Positions 8,540-16,751 of a stretch of DNA of 64,000 bases are shown in pieces. Position 1 is the first letter of the stretch. Every line of letters begins with the position of its first letter. The notes below the pieces were generated by a model. The model saw only the letters and a program-made list of their open reading frames with translations. It ran no database searches and was not told the DNA's origin. The position numbers and the translations under genes were made by a program. The DNA comes from an uncultured Bacilli bacterium (GTDB lineage Bacteria > Bacillota_I > Bacilli_A > RF39 > UBA660), in NCBI GenBank assembly GCA_934095825.1, contig CAKOKQ010000007.1:1-64000 (forward strand). Direction: 5' to 3'.

Positions 8540-8865
8540 TTTTTATTTTCTTCCTTTTTTCCTTATTTGCTTTATTTGCTTTATTTTTTATTTTTATAAT
8601 CCGCATTTTTAGGTAAAATATCCTTGCCAAAGCCTAATATTTATTGTATCCTACTATATACATAAGATACAATAAATCATAGGAATTTTTTCCTTATTAT
8701 ATATAGGACATTTACAATCATATCCCAAAACATTATATCTTACTATTTACGGCATTTAAATTTTTTTCTTTATTCAAAATCTTTTAAACCATTTTACTTA
8801 AATACTGCATCCCTTTTCCATCTTACTTTTTAACTAATCAAGTCCTAAAACAATTATAAAGACTT
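8540..8865. other. gap upstream region
   Basis: This 326-base spacer holds the gap leader and promoter plus three head-to-tail TTTATTTGC-like units near 8564-8590. The remainder (8680-8865) is featureless AT-rich sequence. No ORF is supported. Confidence 0.5.
8639..8677 (-). promoter_or_regulatory. gap promoter inside a 12-bp inverted repeat
   Basis: ATTTATTGTATC (8639-8650) and GATACAATAAAT (8666-8677) form a perfect inverted repeat. On the minus strand the arms supply TTGTAT (-35, 8667-8672) and TACAAT (-10, 8643-8648) with 18-base spacing. The palindrome could be an operator, or simply a promoter symmetric on both strands. Confidence 0.5.
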
Positions 8866-10524
8866 TCAACTTTCAAAACATGAACCACCAATAAATTCCC
8901 GAAGCACACAATCATCTGCAATATACTCACTAGAGATTGGATAGTAGTTTTTCAAGAAATTGATAAGTCTTCTTGCCTCTTCATAATACACCGAATCGGT
9001 ACCAACCGAGTAAAGAAGTGGCTCTGCAAAAACCTTCAAAACGCCTAGCTCATATACTAACGATGTATTAATAATAACATCACTAGTATTAATATAAGGG
9101 AAAATGTACTTTTCCTCACCACTGCGAACATCTTGCCATGAACAAATAGTTTTACTAACATCATTTCCTCTTGTTCTGTTATCTCTTATCATTCGTCTTA
9201 TCAAACGCAAATCAGTCGTACTTATATAATTGTTACTATCTAAGTTAAGCGGCATAAAAGGACTTAAATATATTTTGTACTTAATATCATTATTTATGTA
9301 TGGTGTTAGTTCATCATTTAAACAATGCAAACCTTCCATTAAAATAATATAGTTATTATCAATCTTTGTCTTTCCCTTAACAAATTCTCTAACTCCTGAC
9401 ACAAAATTATAAGTAGGAAGAGAAACTTCTTTGCCAACCAATAAATCATTAATATCCTTGTTTAAACTTTCAACATCTATAGAAGCAATACTTTCAAAGT
9501 CATACTTACCATCAGGAAGCTTTGGCGTATCAACCCGATTTTTGAAATAGTCATCAACACTAATAGTTAAAGTTTTAATTCCCCTTGCCTGTAAATCCAA
9601 AGACAGCTTTTTACATGTCGTTGTTTTACCACTACTAGAAGGACCAGCAATCATAACAAACTTACTATTTCTTTCTAATATCTTCGTAGCAACTTCATGA
9701 ATTTTATTATCATAATTAATTTCACTTAAACGAATTAAATCTTTAATTTTACCACTAGCTACCACTTTATTAACCTGATAAACATAAGGAATATCTAGGC
9801 TTTTCAGCCAATTTTTTTCGTTTTTAAAACATTCAATAACCTTTTCATAATGGACATAAGATGGAACTTCATTCTTACTTCTTGGTGTTGGAAATAGTAA
9901 GACTACTTCTGAATCATTTAAAGCTACTAAATCAAACCTGCTCAAACAACCTGTACTATAAGGCATTTCTACATAGAAATAATCAAAATAATTTTCTAAT
10001 TTATACAGCGTTACTAAAGCATCATCAATATTTGAAACATTATAACAATTAGGAATTTTATTTTCTTTTTTATAAAATTCAACCATTTCTTTACTAAGAA
10101 CATTCATCTTTAATATTCTTAAATCATCACTAATTATCTTAGTCATTCGTTCTTTAATTCTAATAATCTCTTTATTAGTAATCTGCAAACCATTAATTGT
10201 TATGTGCATACCACGCATAATCGAATGGTCAAAACTTACCCCAATTTCTTTACCAAAAATATCGTAAACAGCGGCTAAAAAAACAAACTTTAAACCTGCT
10301 TGATACATTTTATAACCAGCTAAATCGTTGCTATCAATAAAATTAATAACAGTATCTCTCTTTAATTTCGTATCCATGCTTACAATAGCATTATCTATTT
10401 TCGAACCAACCACTCTTGTTTTTATTTGCGGGGGCAGTAATTTTACGATATCAATTATCTTTGTATTTTTATCAACTTCCAACTCTTTACCATTATTGTA
10501 AACAATTTTAATCTTATCACTCAT
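8866..10524 (-). CDS. Uridine-kinase-like nucleoside kinase with TGS/ThrRS-type N-terminus
   Basis: This 552-residue protein has the layout of the TGS-containing uridine-kinase-like family. Residues 1-65 are a ubiquitin-like TGS domain (KIKIVYNNGKELEVDKNTK). About 70-250 resembles the ThrRS editing-domain-like segment (FDHSIMRGMHITING). About 290-490 is a P-loop kinase with Walker A AGPSSSGKTTTCKKL and the VDDYF motif typical of uridine kinases and phosphoribulokinases. The likely reaction is NTP-dependent phosphorylation of a nucleoside or similar small molecule; the true substrate of this family is unsettled. The ribosome-binding site is GAAGG. It appears monocistronic. Confidence 0.85.
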   Translation of the reverse strand: MSDKIKIVYNNGKELEVDKNTKIIDIVKLLPPQIKTRVVGSKIDNAIVSMDTKLKRDTVINFIDSNDLAGYKMYQAGLKFVFLAAVYDIFGKEIGVSFDHSIMRGMHITINGLQITNKEIIRIKERMTKIISDDLRILKMNVLSKEMVEFYKKENKIPNCYNVSNIDDALVTLYKLENYFDYFYVEMPYSTGCLSRFDLVALNDSEVVLLFPTPRSKNEVPSYVHYEKVIECFKNEKNWLKSLDIPYVYQVNKVVASGKIKDLIRLSEINYDNKIHEVATKILERNSKFVMIAGPSSSGKTTTCKKLSLDLQARGIKTLTISVDDYFKNRVDTPKLPDGKYDFESIASIDVESLNKDINDLLVGKEVSLPTYNFVSGVREFVKGKTKIDNNYIILMEGLHCLNDELTPYINNDIKYKIYLSPFMPLNLDSNNYISTTDLRLIRRMIRDNRTRGNDVSKTICSWQDVRSGEEKYIFPYINTSDVIINTSLVYELGVLKVFAEPLLYSVGTDSVYYEEARRLINFLKNYYPISSEYIADDCVLREFIGGSCFES

Positions 10525-10673
10525 AAATAACCTTCTATTCTTTCTTAAATTATATCAAAAATATTTTTAAAAGTCTTTTAAATTTTATTTCTTTTATATA
10601 TCTTTAGAACTTAAAATGCCATAGTTAAATAAATTTTATACCTATAAGTCCCTTGTATCCCAACTAAATAACT

Positions 10674-10718
10674 AAAAAAGCGTAACAATCAATCACATTT
10701 AGTAATCAATTATTACGC
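10674..10718 (-). terminator. Intrinsic terminator
   Basis: On the minus strand GCGTAATAAT pairs with ATTGTTACGC (10-bp stem with one G-U pair, arms 10709-10718 and 10680-10689), followed by six T. It ends the transcript of the 10.8-12.2 kb gene. Confidence 0.8.
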
Positions 10719-10790
10719 AATACAGTCAACATAAATTATTAAGTTTATCTAAAGCATTTTTGAAAATTCTTATCTTTTTATTAATAGATA

Positions 10791-12188
10791 CTAATCAAAG
10801 TTCCAAAACGACCAAGAGCCTAAAATATTATCCCAAAAATCTTGTACCTTAGAACTAACATTATCTTTTTTCGCCTGCGACATTTCACTATAAGAACGAG
10901 TCTTACTAACATCTAAAGAATCAATAGTAATTTTATTAGAAGTATTGTAATCAACATTAGTACTTATATTAGTCTTATAAATAAAAGTATCTAAAGAAAC
11001 ATTGATATTTAACAATCCCTTTATTCTATCTTGACTACTTTTATCTAACTTATTATTAGCATTAACATTAAAAGTCATTCCTAAACGAGTAAATTTACTG
11101 CTAAAAGTCAAAGCATCATCAGCATTATAATAATTAAAACTAGTTAACAATTTATTTTTAGCATAAATCGCCCCATTTATTTTGCCGACATCATCTTTAG
11201 TAGTTTCTAACTTATAACCAGTTTTTGGTAAACTTAAACTCATTTTTTTAGAACTGGCCATATAACTAAAATGAACAACGCTACTATTATTACCTATTTC
11301 AATCATAGCAAATTTATTTAAAAGACCAGAAGTATAAATATTTATCTCTAAACTTTCTTGCATATCATTTATAGCGTTTGCAATGGTTTTATCGATATCT
11401 ATCTCCGAATTAACATCATCAATAAAATTATAAACAATTTTTTTCAAATAATATTTAGCGGAATCATTCAATTTACTATAAATACTACTTAATGTATCTT
11501 TATCTAATTTTAAAGTATATTTTTTAAAATTAACATTCTCCTCATTAAATGTTCCTTTGTTACGATAAGTATTATTATTATTAACACTATCTAAAACGGC
11601 ATTCTTTAAACCCTCAATAGCCTTATCTATCGAAACATCTTTAGAACTAATCCCTAAATTATCTTTTTTAAATAATTGAAAATTAGTTAACTTGCAAGTA
11701 AAATCATTTTTATCAGTACAATTGGAAACATCATAAACATTATCTAAAAGACTCGAACTTGCAATATAGGTTTTATCCCCATCATAAAATACAGTGCCAT
11801 CAATAATATTCTGATTGTTTTCTAAAACCCTACCCGATAGTTGCAATTTTTCATTATCAAAATCAGCAAAACCATTTATACTAAAAGAATCTTTATTTAA
11901 AGTATTACTTAATAAATCACCTTTCAATTTAATATTGGCCTCAAATTGCATTTTTCTATCCAAATTCTCAACATTATCAATTTTTTTAAAAGTTTTAATA
12001 ATACTTTGCTTAATAACATACTTTGGATTATTCATTAGAATTAAAAAACTAGCACTTAAAATACCCAGCATTATTAACGAAAAAATACATATTTTAAACC
12101 ACTTACTAGACTGAATTTTCTTACCTAAATTAAAATTTTTATCTCCATTTTTATAAAACAAATTATTCTTTAAATCACTATTATTCAT
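10791..12188 (-). CDS. Membrane-anchored hypothetical protein with large extracellular domain
   Basis: I do not recognise a named family. The 465-residue protein has a short cytosolic N-terminus, one membrane segment at about 32-52 (ICIFSLIMLGILSASFLIL) and then about 410 residues predicted outside the cell. The outer part is beta-rich and repetitive in style, with several stretches of the form INGFADFDNEKLQLSGRV and TVFYDGDKTYIASSSLLD. Such stretches recall proteins with repeated lipoprotein-like sheet modules. Two Cys near 159-167 could form a disulfide. The ribosome-binding site is AGAGGAG. It lies between whiA and the nucleoside kinase, with its own terminator. Confidence 0.75.
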   Translation of the reverse strand: MNNSDLKNNLFYKNGDKNFNLGKKIQSSKWFKICIFSLIMLGILSASFLILMNNPKYVIKQSIIKTFKKIDNVENLDRKMQFEANIKLKGDLLSNTLNKDSFSINGFADFDNEKLQLSGRVLENNQNIIDGTVFYDGDKTYIASSSLLDNVYDVSNCTDKNDFTCKLTNFQLFKKDNLGISSKDVSIDKAIEGLKNAVLDSVNNNNTYRNKGTFNEENVNFKKYTLKLDKDTLSSIYSKLNDSAKYYLKKIVYNFIDDVNSEIDIDKTIANAINDMQESLEINIYTSGLLNKFAMIEIGNNSSVVHFSYMASSKKMSLSLPKTGYKLETTKDDVGKINGAIYAKNKLLTSFNYYNADDALTFSSKFTRLGMTFNVNANNKLDKSSQDRIKGLLNINVSLDTFIYKTNISTNVDYNTSNKITIDSLDVSKTRSYSEMSQAKKDNVSSKVQDFWDNILGSWSFWNFD

Positions 12189-12362
12189 TACAACTCCTCT
12201 ATTCTTTTATTATTACCATCATTATTCATATAATACAACTAGAATATTCTGGACAATTAAATTTTTCTAACGCCAATATCAAAATAAAAACATATGTTTA
12301 AATATCTGTATCATACTTTCAAACATTTTTTTCTAGATAAAATTACCATCGTTAAATATTAA

Positions 12363-13292
12363 TTAATCATTCTTATTTTTATGCCTATTTACCAATTCTT
12401 TTATTTTTCTAAAATAATGATTAATTCCCGACTTACTAATAGACTTTCCACTTTCAGTTGACACAATCTCAGCAAGTTCTTGATAAGATGTCTCGGGATA
12501 TTTCAAACGATACTCAATAACTTCCTGAATTCGCTCATCTAAAAGACCAATTAAATCATGCTTTTTTAAATATTCTATATCTTCTAACTGTTTAAGCCCC
12601 GTTATAGTAGTTTTTTCTTGATTAGCAATTTCACAATTATTAAGACGATTAACCATATTTTTATGATCTCTATAGATTCTTATATCCTCAAAGAAAAACA
12701 TACTATTTATTGCTCCAAACATTTTTAAAGTATCACTAATCATTTCGGCTTGCTTTACATAAACCATATATCTAGTTTTTCGTTTTAGAATTTTTGATAC
12801 CACATTAAACTCTTTTAACAAATGAACAATTAAGTTTGCTTCTTCTCTTGAGGCAACACTCATTTCCATATGATAGCCGCTTGTTTGAGGATTACTTACA
12901 CTACCAGTGGCTAAAAAAAGACCACGCAAGAAAGCAATTTTTTCTTCCTTTGTCGCTAGCATATAAGCATTAGGCATAACTTTAATACCATTTTCAAATA
13001 TATTTAACTTTTCTAAAACAGCATTTATATTATTATTATAAGTTAAGATATAAATCTGTTTAACCCGAAAGCGATTTTGAATTCTAACTGTCATCTTAGG
13101 TCGTACTTGGAAGCACATCTTCATTAAAGAGTATATTCTTCTAGCAACCGAAGCATTTTCCATCGTCAGGACTATTTCGTCATTTTTGATATCACCGTCA
13201 AACCGAATAAAAGCCGAAAGTTCTGCAATAGCTTCCACAATATCCGTATCTAAATGAGCAATTTCATCTTTTATCCTTGTTGTATAAGTCAT
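12363..13292 (-). CDS. whiA: DNA-binding protein WhiA
   Basis: WhiA is a conserved Gram-positive protein with two LAGLIDADG-like N-terminal modules and a C-terminal helix-turn-helix (SYQELAEIVSTESGKSISKS, about 270-290). It influences cell division and chromosome segregation, and sporulation in Streptomyces. The sequence TTRIKDEIAHLD at the start and the NRLNNCEIANQEKT block are typical. I start it at the ATG at 13292 because AAAGGTGAT sits at the right distance, whereas the GTG nine bases upstream lies inside that site. This gives 309 residues. The usual yvcJ/yvcK partners are not next to it here. Confidence 0.93.
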   Translation of the reverse strand: MTYTTRIKDEIAHLDTDIVEAIAELSAFIRFDGDIKNDEIVLTMENASVARRIYSLMKMCFQVRPKMTVRIQNRFRVKQIYILTYNNNINAVLEKLNIFENGIKVMPNAYMLATKEEKIAFLRGLFLATGSVSNPQTSGYHMEMSVASREEANLIVHLLKEFNVVSKILKRKTRYMVYVKQAEMISDTLKMFGAINSMFFFEDIRIYRDHKNMVNRLNNCEIANQEKTTITGLKQLEDIEYLKKHDLIGLLDERIQEVIEYRLKYPETSYQELAEIVSTESGKSISKSGINHYFRKIKELVNRHKNKND

Positions 13293-13664
13293 AAATATCA
13301 CCTTTCTTTTCTTAGTATCCTTTATTATATTTTCTTTTTTTATTTATCTTTTTTTATTTATCTTTTTTTATTTATCCTCTTTTATTATTTTAGTTTTAGT
13401 AATTTTTTTAAATTAACCACTTTTTTATAAATGACATTTTAAGTAAATCACTTTTTAAAATTGTCATCTTCTTGCTTTTAATTATTTATCTTTAGAAATT
13501 TTATTACTTTTTATATTTTTTACTAAACTTCTAAATTATCAACAATATTATATCTAAACTTTCGCTTTTTTTATACAAAACTTTTATCTTTAGTTCAAAT
13601 ACTTGTTATATTTTGCTAAAATAGCTTTTTGAACAAATAAAAGTAATATGATATTCTACCAATC
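13293..13664. other. AT-rich intergenic region with simple repeats
   Basis: Between whiA and the candidate RNA gene there is T-rich DNA. It includes about three tandem copies of a 14-base unit (TTTTTTATTTATCT) at 13335-13376. A hairpin (GTTCAAA with TTTTTGAAC) lies near 13594-13634. No ORF is supported. Confidence 0.5.
13629..13657 (+). promoter_or_regulatory. Promoter for the 13.7-kb RNA candidate
   Basis: TTGAAC (13629-13634), a 17-base spacer and TATTCT (13652-13657) preceded by TGA (extended -10). The predicted start falls at about 13664-13665, exactly at the base where the RNA closing stem begins. Confidence 0.5.
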
Positions 13665-13838
13665 GATGTGAGCAAATACAAGTTATATTCATAAAATTAC
13701 CCCATTTATAACTAATATCAACTAATTAACTAAAGTAATATAACTTCTATATTTTCTAATTCTAATACCTTACTTCGGCTCACATCAAAAAAACTATATT
13801 TGAATTTCGTTTTCCGATTTTCTTATATAGTTCTTTTT
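13665..13838 (+). ncRNA. Candidate structured non-coding RNA (possibly 6S-like)
   Basis: The segment begins with GATGTGAGC (13665-13673), which pairs perfectly with GCTCACATC (13778-13786) about 105 bases later. Inside, AAGTTATATT (13680-13689) pairs perfectly with AATATAACTT (13737-13746), leaving a large asymmetric internal bubble. A terminator hairpin with a 7-T tail follows at once. A promoter is placed so that transcription starts at the first base of the closing stem. A closed rod with a central bubble resembles 6S RNA in outline, but no conserved 6S sequence was recognised. The assignment is inference from structure. Confidence 0.45.
13787..13838. terminator. Bidirectional intrinsic terminator
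   Basis: AACTATAT (13792-13799) pairs with ATATAGTT (13824-13831) across a 24-base loop, with A7 before and T7 after. It can end the plus-strand RNA candidate and, on the minus strand, the ftsE-ftsX-M23 operon. Confidence 0.65.
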
Positions 13839-13872
13839 TTACTTTAAATTACTAATATTCTTAAATTTAATT

Positions 13873-15093
13873 TTATCTCGAATACCACCAAACACCAGTT
13901 TTAGGATATCCAGGAGGTTCGATTGAATTGGCAATAAACCTCGACCAGCTTGTATAATCCTTCAAATAATAGCCTTTGGAAATACCAAAGTGAAGATGAG
14001 TACCAGTTGTACATCTATCATAACCGCCGTGAGCTTTCGCTGTTGAACCACCACCAATTAAACCAATAACTGTGTTAGTAGTAACCTTATCGCCAACTTT
14101 AACTTTAATTGATAAAAGATGGGCATACTGCATAGTATAGGCTTTACCTAAAACATTAACATGAACATAAACAATATTGCCACCACAACTAGATTTACGA
14201 GTTATCGCTGCAACCGTTCCAGCTGCTGCGGCATAAGCAGGAGTTCCTTCAGCATTACCCCCAATATCATGAGCATTGTGGAAACTTCCAGTATTAAGTA
14301 CAGGATTGCGATAACCCCAACGCGAGTTAATCTTCCCTTTAGTAACTGGCTTTAACCATCCCGCTGAAGCTTGAACAGATGTACAAGAAGTTAGCAACTG
14401 GGTTTCACTATTACAAATAGTTTTATAATAATCAATTAAAGTCTGTTGATTTTTAATCTGAGAATCTATATCCTCATTGATATCATTAATTTCTTCTAAC
14501 TGATTATTTAATTTAGAAATGGCTTGGAAAGTATTAGCTATTTTTTCATCTAATTGATTATTTTTATTAGCTAAATCTACTTTTAATTGTTCATTTTCTT
14601 TAATTAAACCATCTAACTCATCAATCTTATTTTTATAATAACTAGACAATTGCGATACTGCTTCAACCCGCATAATTAAATCAGTCGGACTAGAAGCTCC
14701 TGTAATATATTCTAAATACTCATTTTGATTAGTACTTAGTTGATAATATTTAAGTACTAAATCAACATCTTCTTTAGCCTTAGTAATATCTTCATTACTT
14801 TTCTTAATTTTTTCTTCGGCATCAACTACCGAACTTGCAATTTGTTGTTGTTCGGCTCTAGCATTTTCTACCGCTTGTTTATTTTGATTTATTTGATTTT
14901 GGGTTTGTTTCTTATCGTTTTGAGCATCTGTTTTTTGCTTCTTTAACGCCTCTAATTCCTTTCTTAATCCCGCAATAGTCGTAGCCTTGCTATTATTTGT
15001 AGCAGCCATAACACTAAAAGGCTCTACAAAATAAGGAATTAGCATCAAAATAACTAAAATTAATCTAAAACTATAACTTACTATTTTCTTCAT
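13873..15093 (-). CDS. Coiled-coil M23 peptidoglycan hydrolase or activator (EnvC/PcsB-like)
   Basis: The 406-residue protein has a signal peptide (about 1-30, ending near FSVMAA). A long Gln/Asn/Lys-rich coiled coil covers about 35-225 and a C-terminal M23 (LytM) domain about 265-395. The M23 metal-site motifs are visible as HDIGG and GTHLHFG, so it may be an active endopeptidase rather than an inert EnvC-type activator. It starts at the last base of ftsX. That context, plus the coiled coil, matches the pairs in which FtsEX uses ATP hydrolysis to switch on a septal hydrolase (EnvC in E. coli, PcsB in streptococci, CwlO in Bacillus). Confidence 0.88.
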   Translation of the reverse strand: MKKIVSYSFRLILVILMLIPYFVEPFSVMAATNNSKATTIAGLRKELEALKKQKTDAQNDKKQTQNQINQNKQAVENARAEQQQIASSVVDAEEKIKKSNEDITKAKEDVDLVLKYYQLSTNQNEYLEYITGASSPTDLIMRVEAVSQLSSYYKNKIDELDGLIKENEQLKVDLANKNNQLDEKIANTFQAISKLNNQLEEINDINEDIDSQIKNQQTLIDYYKTICNSETQLLTSCTSVQASAGWLKPVTKGKINSRWGYRNPVLNTGSFHNAHDIGGNAEGTPAYAAAAGTVAAITRKSSCGGNIVYVHVNVLGKAYTMQYAHLLSIKVKVGDKVTTNTVIGLIGGGSTAKAHGGYDRCTTGTHLHFGISKGYYLKDYTSWSRFIANSIEPPGYPKTGVWWYSR

Positions 15094-15986
15094 TATATTT
15101 TCAAATACTTTCTAACAGCCCTGCTACTGCCAAACATTCCAACAAGACCACCCACTACCATTAAAATTATTGAAACAAACCACACTAAATTCATTGGTTT
15201 AATAAGCTCAACAATATGGGAAAATAAGTAACCATCAAAATGATCATAAATCAAAATATAACCATAAATAGTAATGATTATGGGAATTATAGAACCAATA
15301 ATCCCTAAAATAAAGCCTTCAATTATAAATGGTTGTCTTATAGCAAAATTACTAGTTCCAACTAATCTTTTTATTTCAATCTCATTTCTTCTAGAGAAAA
15401 TAGTTAATTTAATTGTATTGCTAATCAAGAAAGCTGTTACTAAAATTAAAGCACACACAATTACAATCATCGCTTTTTCAACTACATCAAAGATGAAAAC
15501 CAACTTATCAACACTATCTTCACCATACTTAGCTGATTTAACACCGTCCATATTTCTAATAGCCTCGGCAACATAAGACAAACTTTTAATATCAGTAACT
15601 TTAACTGTTATTGAATCTAATAAAGGATTCGTATCTAAATAACTCAATGTCGTCCCGAGCTCTTCGCTAGAATCTATCATTTCTTGTTTCCAATCGTCTT
15701 TGGATTTATATATTAACGATTCGTAGTTGTTCAATCCTTTTATTTTTTCTTCAATTGTATTTCGTTCTTCTTCTGTAACATCTTCTTTTAAATAAACCAC
15801 AATCGTCAAAGTTTCCTCTAATCTTTTTGTAAAATGATCAACATTAGCACTTATTACCATCGCAATGGCTACTAAAACTAGTGTTATCGTTATACAAGTA
15901 ATAGAGGCAATAGAAAGACTAAAATTTCTAAAAACACTGCGGATACCATCGCGAAAATTTCTAGTCAATATTCTCATGTACTTCAT
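15093..15986 (-). CDS. ftsX: Cell division protein FtsX
   Basis: FtsX is the permease half of the FtsEX complex. The protein shows the expected plan: a short cytosolic N-terminus, a first membrane segment near residue 30, an extracellular domain of about 110 residues, and three further membrane segments towards the C-terminus. The NEIEIKRLVGTSNFAIRQPF block is typical of FtsX. The reading frame extends to a GTG at 16001, but AGAGGTG fits better with the ATG at 15986, giving 297 residues. It overlaps the end of ftsE by 26 bases or more and touches the M23 gene, so the three are tightly coupled. Confidence 0.94.
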   Translation of the reverse strand: MKYMRILTRNFRDGIRSVFRNFSLSIASITCITITLVLVAIAMVISANVDHFTKRLEETLTIVVYLKEDVTEEERNTIEEKIKGLNNYESLIYKSKDDWKQEMIDSSEELGTTLSYLDTNPLLDSITVKVTDIKSLSYVAEAIRNMDGVKSAKYGEDSVDKLVFIFDVVEKAMIVIVCALILVTAFLISNTIKLTIFSRRNEIEIKRLVGTSNFAIRQPFIIEGFILGIIGSIIPIIITIYGYILIYDHFDGYLFSHIVELIKPMNLVWFVSIILMVVGGLVGMFGSSRAVRKYLKI

Positions 15987-16674
15987 AAACTTTATATTCA
16001 CCTCTTTCTATATCACTTACCTTAACACCATCTTCAATCGTAATAACTCTTTTCTTCATTTTATTAACAATTTCTTTATCATGAGTTGCCATTACAACTG
16101 TAGTGCCTAATTCTTTATTAATTCTATTTATAGTTTTCATAATATCTTTAGAAGTTTCTGGATCTAAATTTCCCGTCGGTTCATCACATATTAACACTTT
16201 GGGTTCATTAACTATAGCTCTAGCAATACATACTCTTTGCATTTCTCCCCCAGATAATTCCTTCGGCATACTTCTTACCTTTTCTTTAAGACCAACTAAT
16301 TCTAAAGCTGTCATAACTTTAGGTTTTATCTCACTAGCTTTAAAGCCTTGAGTCTCTAACGGAAAAGCTACATTTTCATAAACTGTAAGCTTAGGAAGTA
16401 ATTTAAAGTCCTGAAACACCACACCTAGTTTACGACGCAATTTATAAACTTTACCATTTCTTAATTTGCCAACATTAATTCCGCCAACATAAACTTCACC
16501 TTCGGTTGGTCTTTCCTCACGATAAAGCATTTTAATTAAAGTTGATTTTCCAGAGGCTGTTGGACCAATAATAAAAACAAACTCGCCCTTTTTGATACTT
16601 AAATTAACATTTGCTAATGCTGTAACACCATTTTTATATACTTTTGAACAATTTTTTATTTCAATAAATTTCAC
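15961..16674 (-). CDS. ftsE: Cell division ATP-binding protein FtsE
   Basis: FtsE is the ABC ATPase partner of FtsX. Walker A is GPTASGKSTLIKML, the signature is LSGGEMQRVCIARA, and Walker B is VLICDEPTGNLDPETS followed by the H-loop ATHD. A GTG at 16683 is inside the ribosome-binding site AAGGTGG, so I choose the GTG at 16674, giving about 237 residues. It is the first gene of ftsE-ftsX-M23. The complex acts at the inner face of the septal membrane. Confidence 0.95.
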   Translation of the reverse strand: MKFIEIKNCSKVYKNGVTALANVNLSIKKGEFVFIIGPTASGKSTLIKMLYREERPTEGEVYVGGINVGKLRNGKVYKLRRKLGVVFQDFKLLPKLTVYENVAFPLETQGFKASEIKPKVMTALELVGLKEKVRSMPKELSGGEMQRVCIARAIVNEPKVLICDEPTGNLDPETSKDIMKTINRINKELGTTVVMATHDKEIVNKMKKRVITIEDGVKVSDIERGEYKVYEVHENID

Positions 16675-16717
16675 TACAACCACCTTACCATAATCAATAT
16701 ATCACAGTTTTGTGAAA

Positions 16718-16751
16718 AATAAAAGAACAATGCCCAATAGACATTATTCTT
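16718..16751 (-). terminator. Intrinsic terminator containing a stop codon
   Basis: On the minus strand AAGAATAATG pairs with CATTGTTCTT (10 bp, one G-U; arms 16742-16751 and 16723-16732), then TTATTTTTC. The TAA stop of the serine hydrolase gene lies in the first arm. Confidence 0.75.

Noticed and set aside
13665..13786. Minus-strand reading of the 13.7-kb RNA, including a 28-codon ORF
   Set aside because: A minus-strand transcript would need a promoter inside the terminator. The plus-strand promoter fits exactly, so the plus strand is preferred.
5058..15576. Plus-strand ORFs opposite spo0A, pgk, the nucleoside kinase, ftsX and ftsE (for example 5058-5351, 5856-6062, 15274-15576)
   Set aside because: They lie inside well-identified genes on the other strand, lack ribosome-binding sites and have no protein-like conservation; they are shadows.
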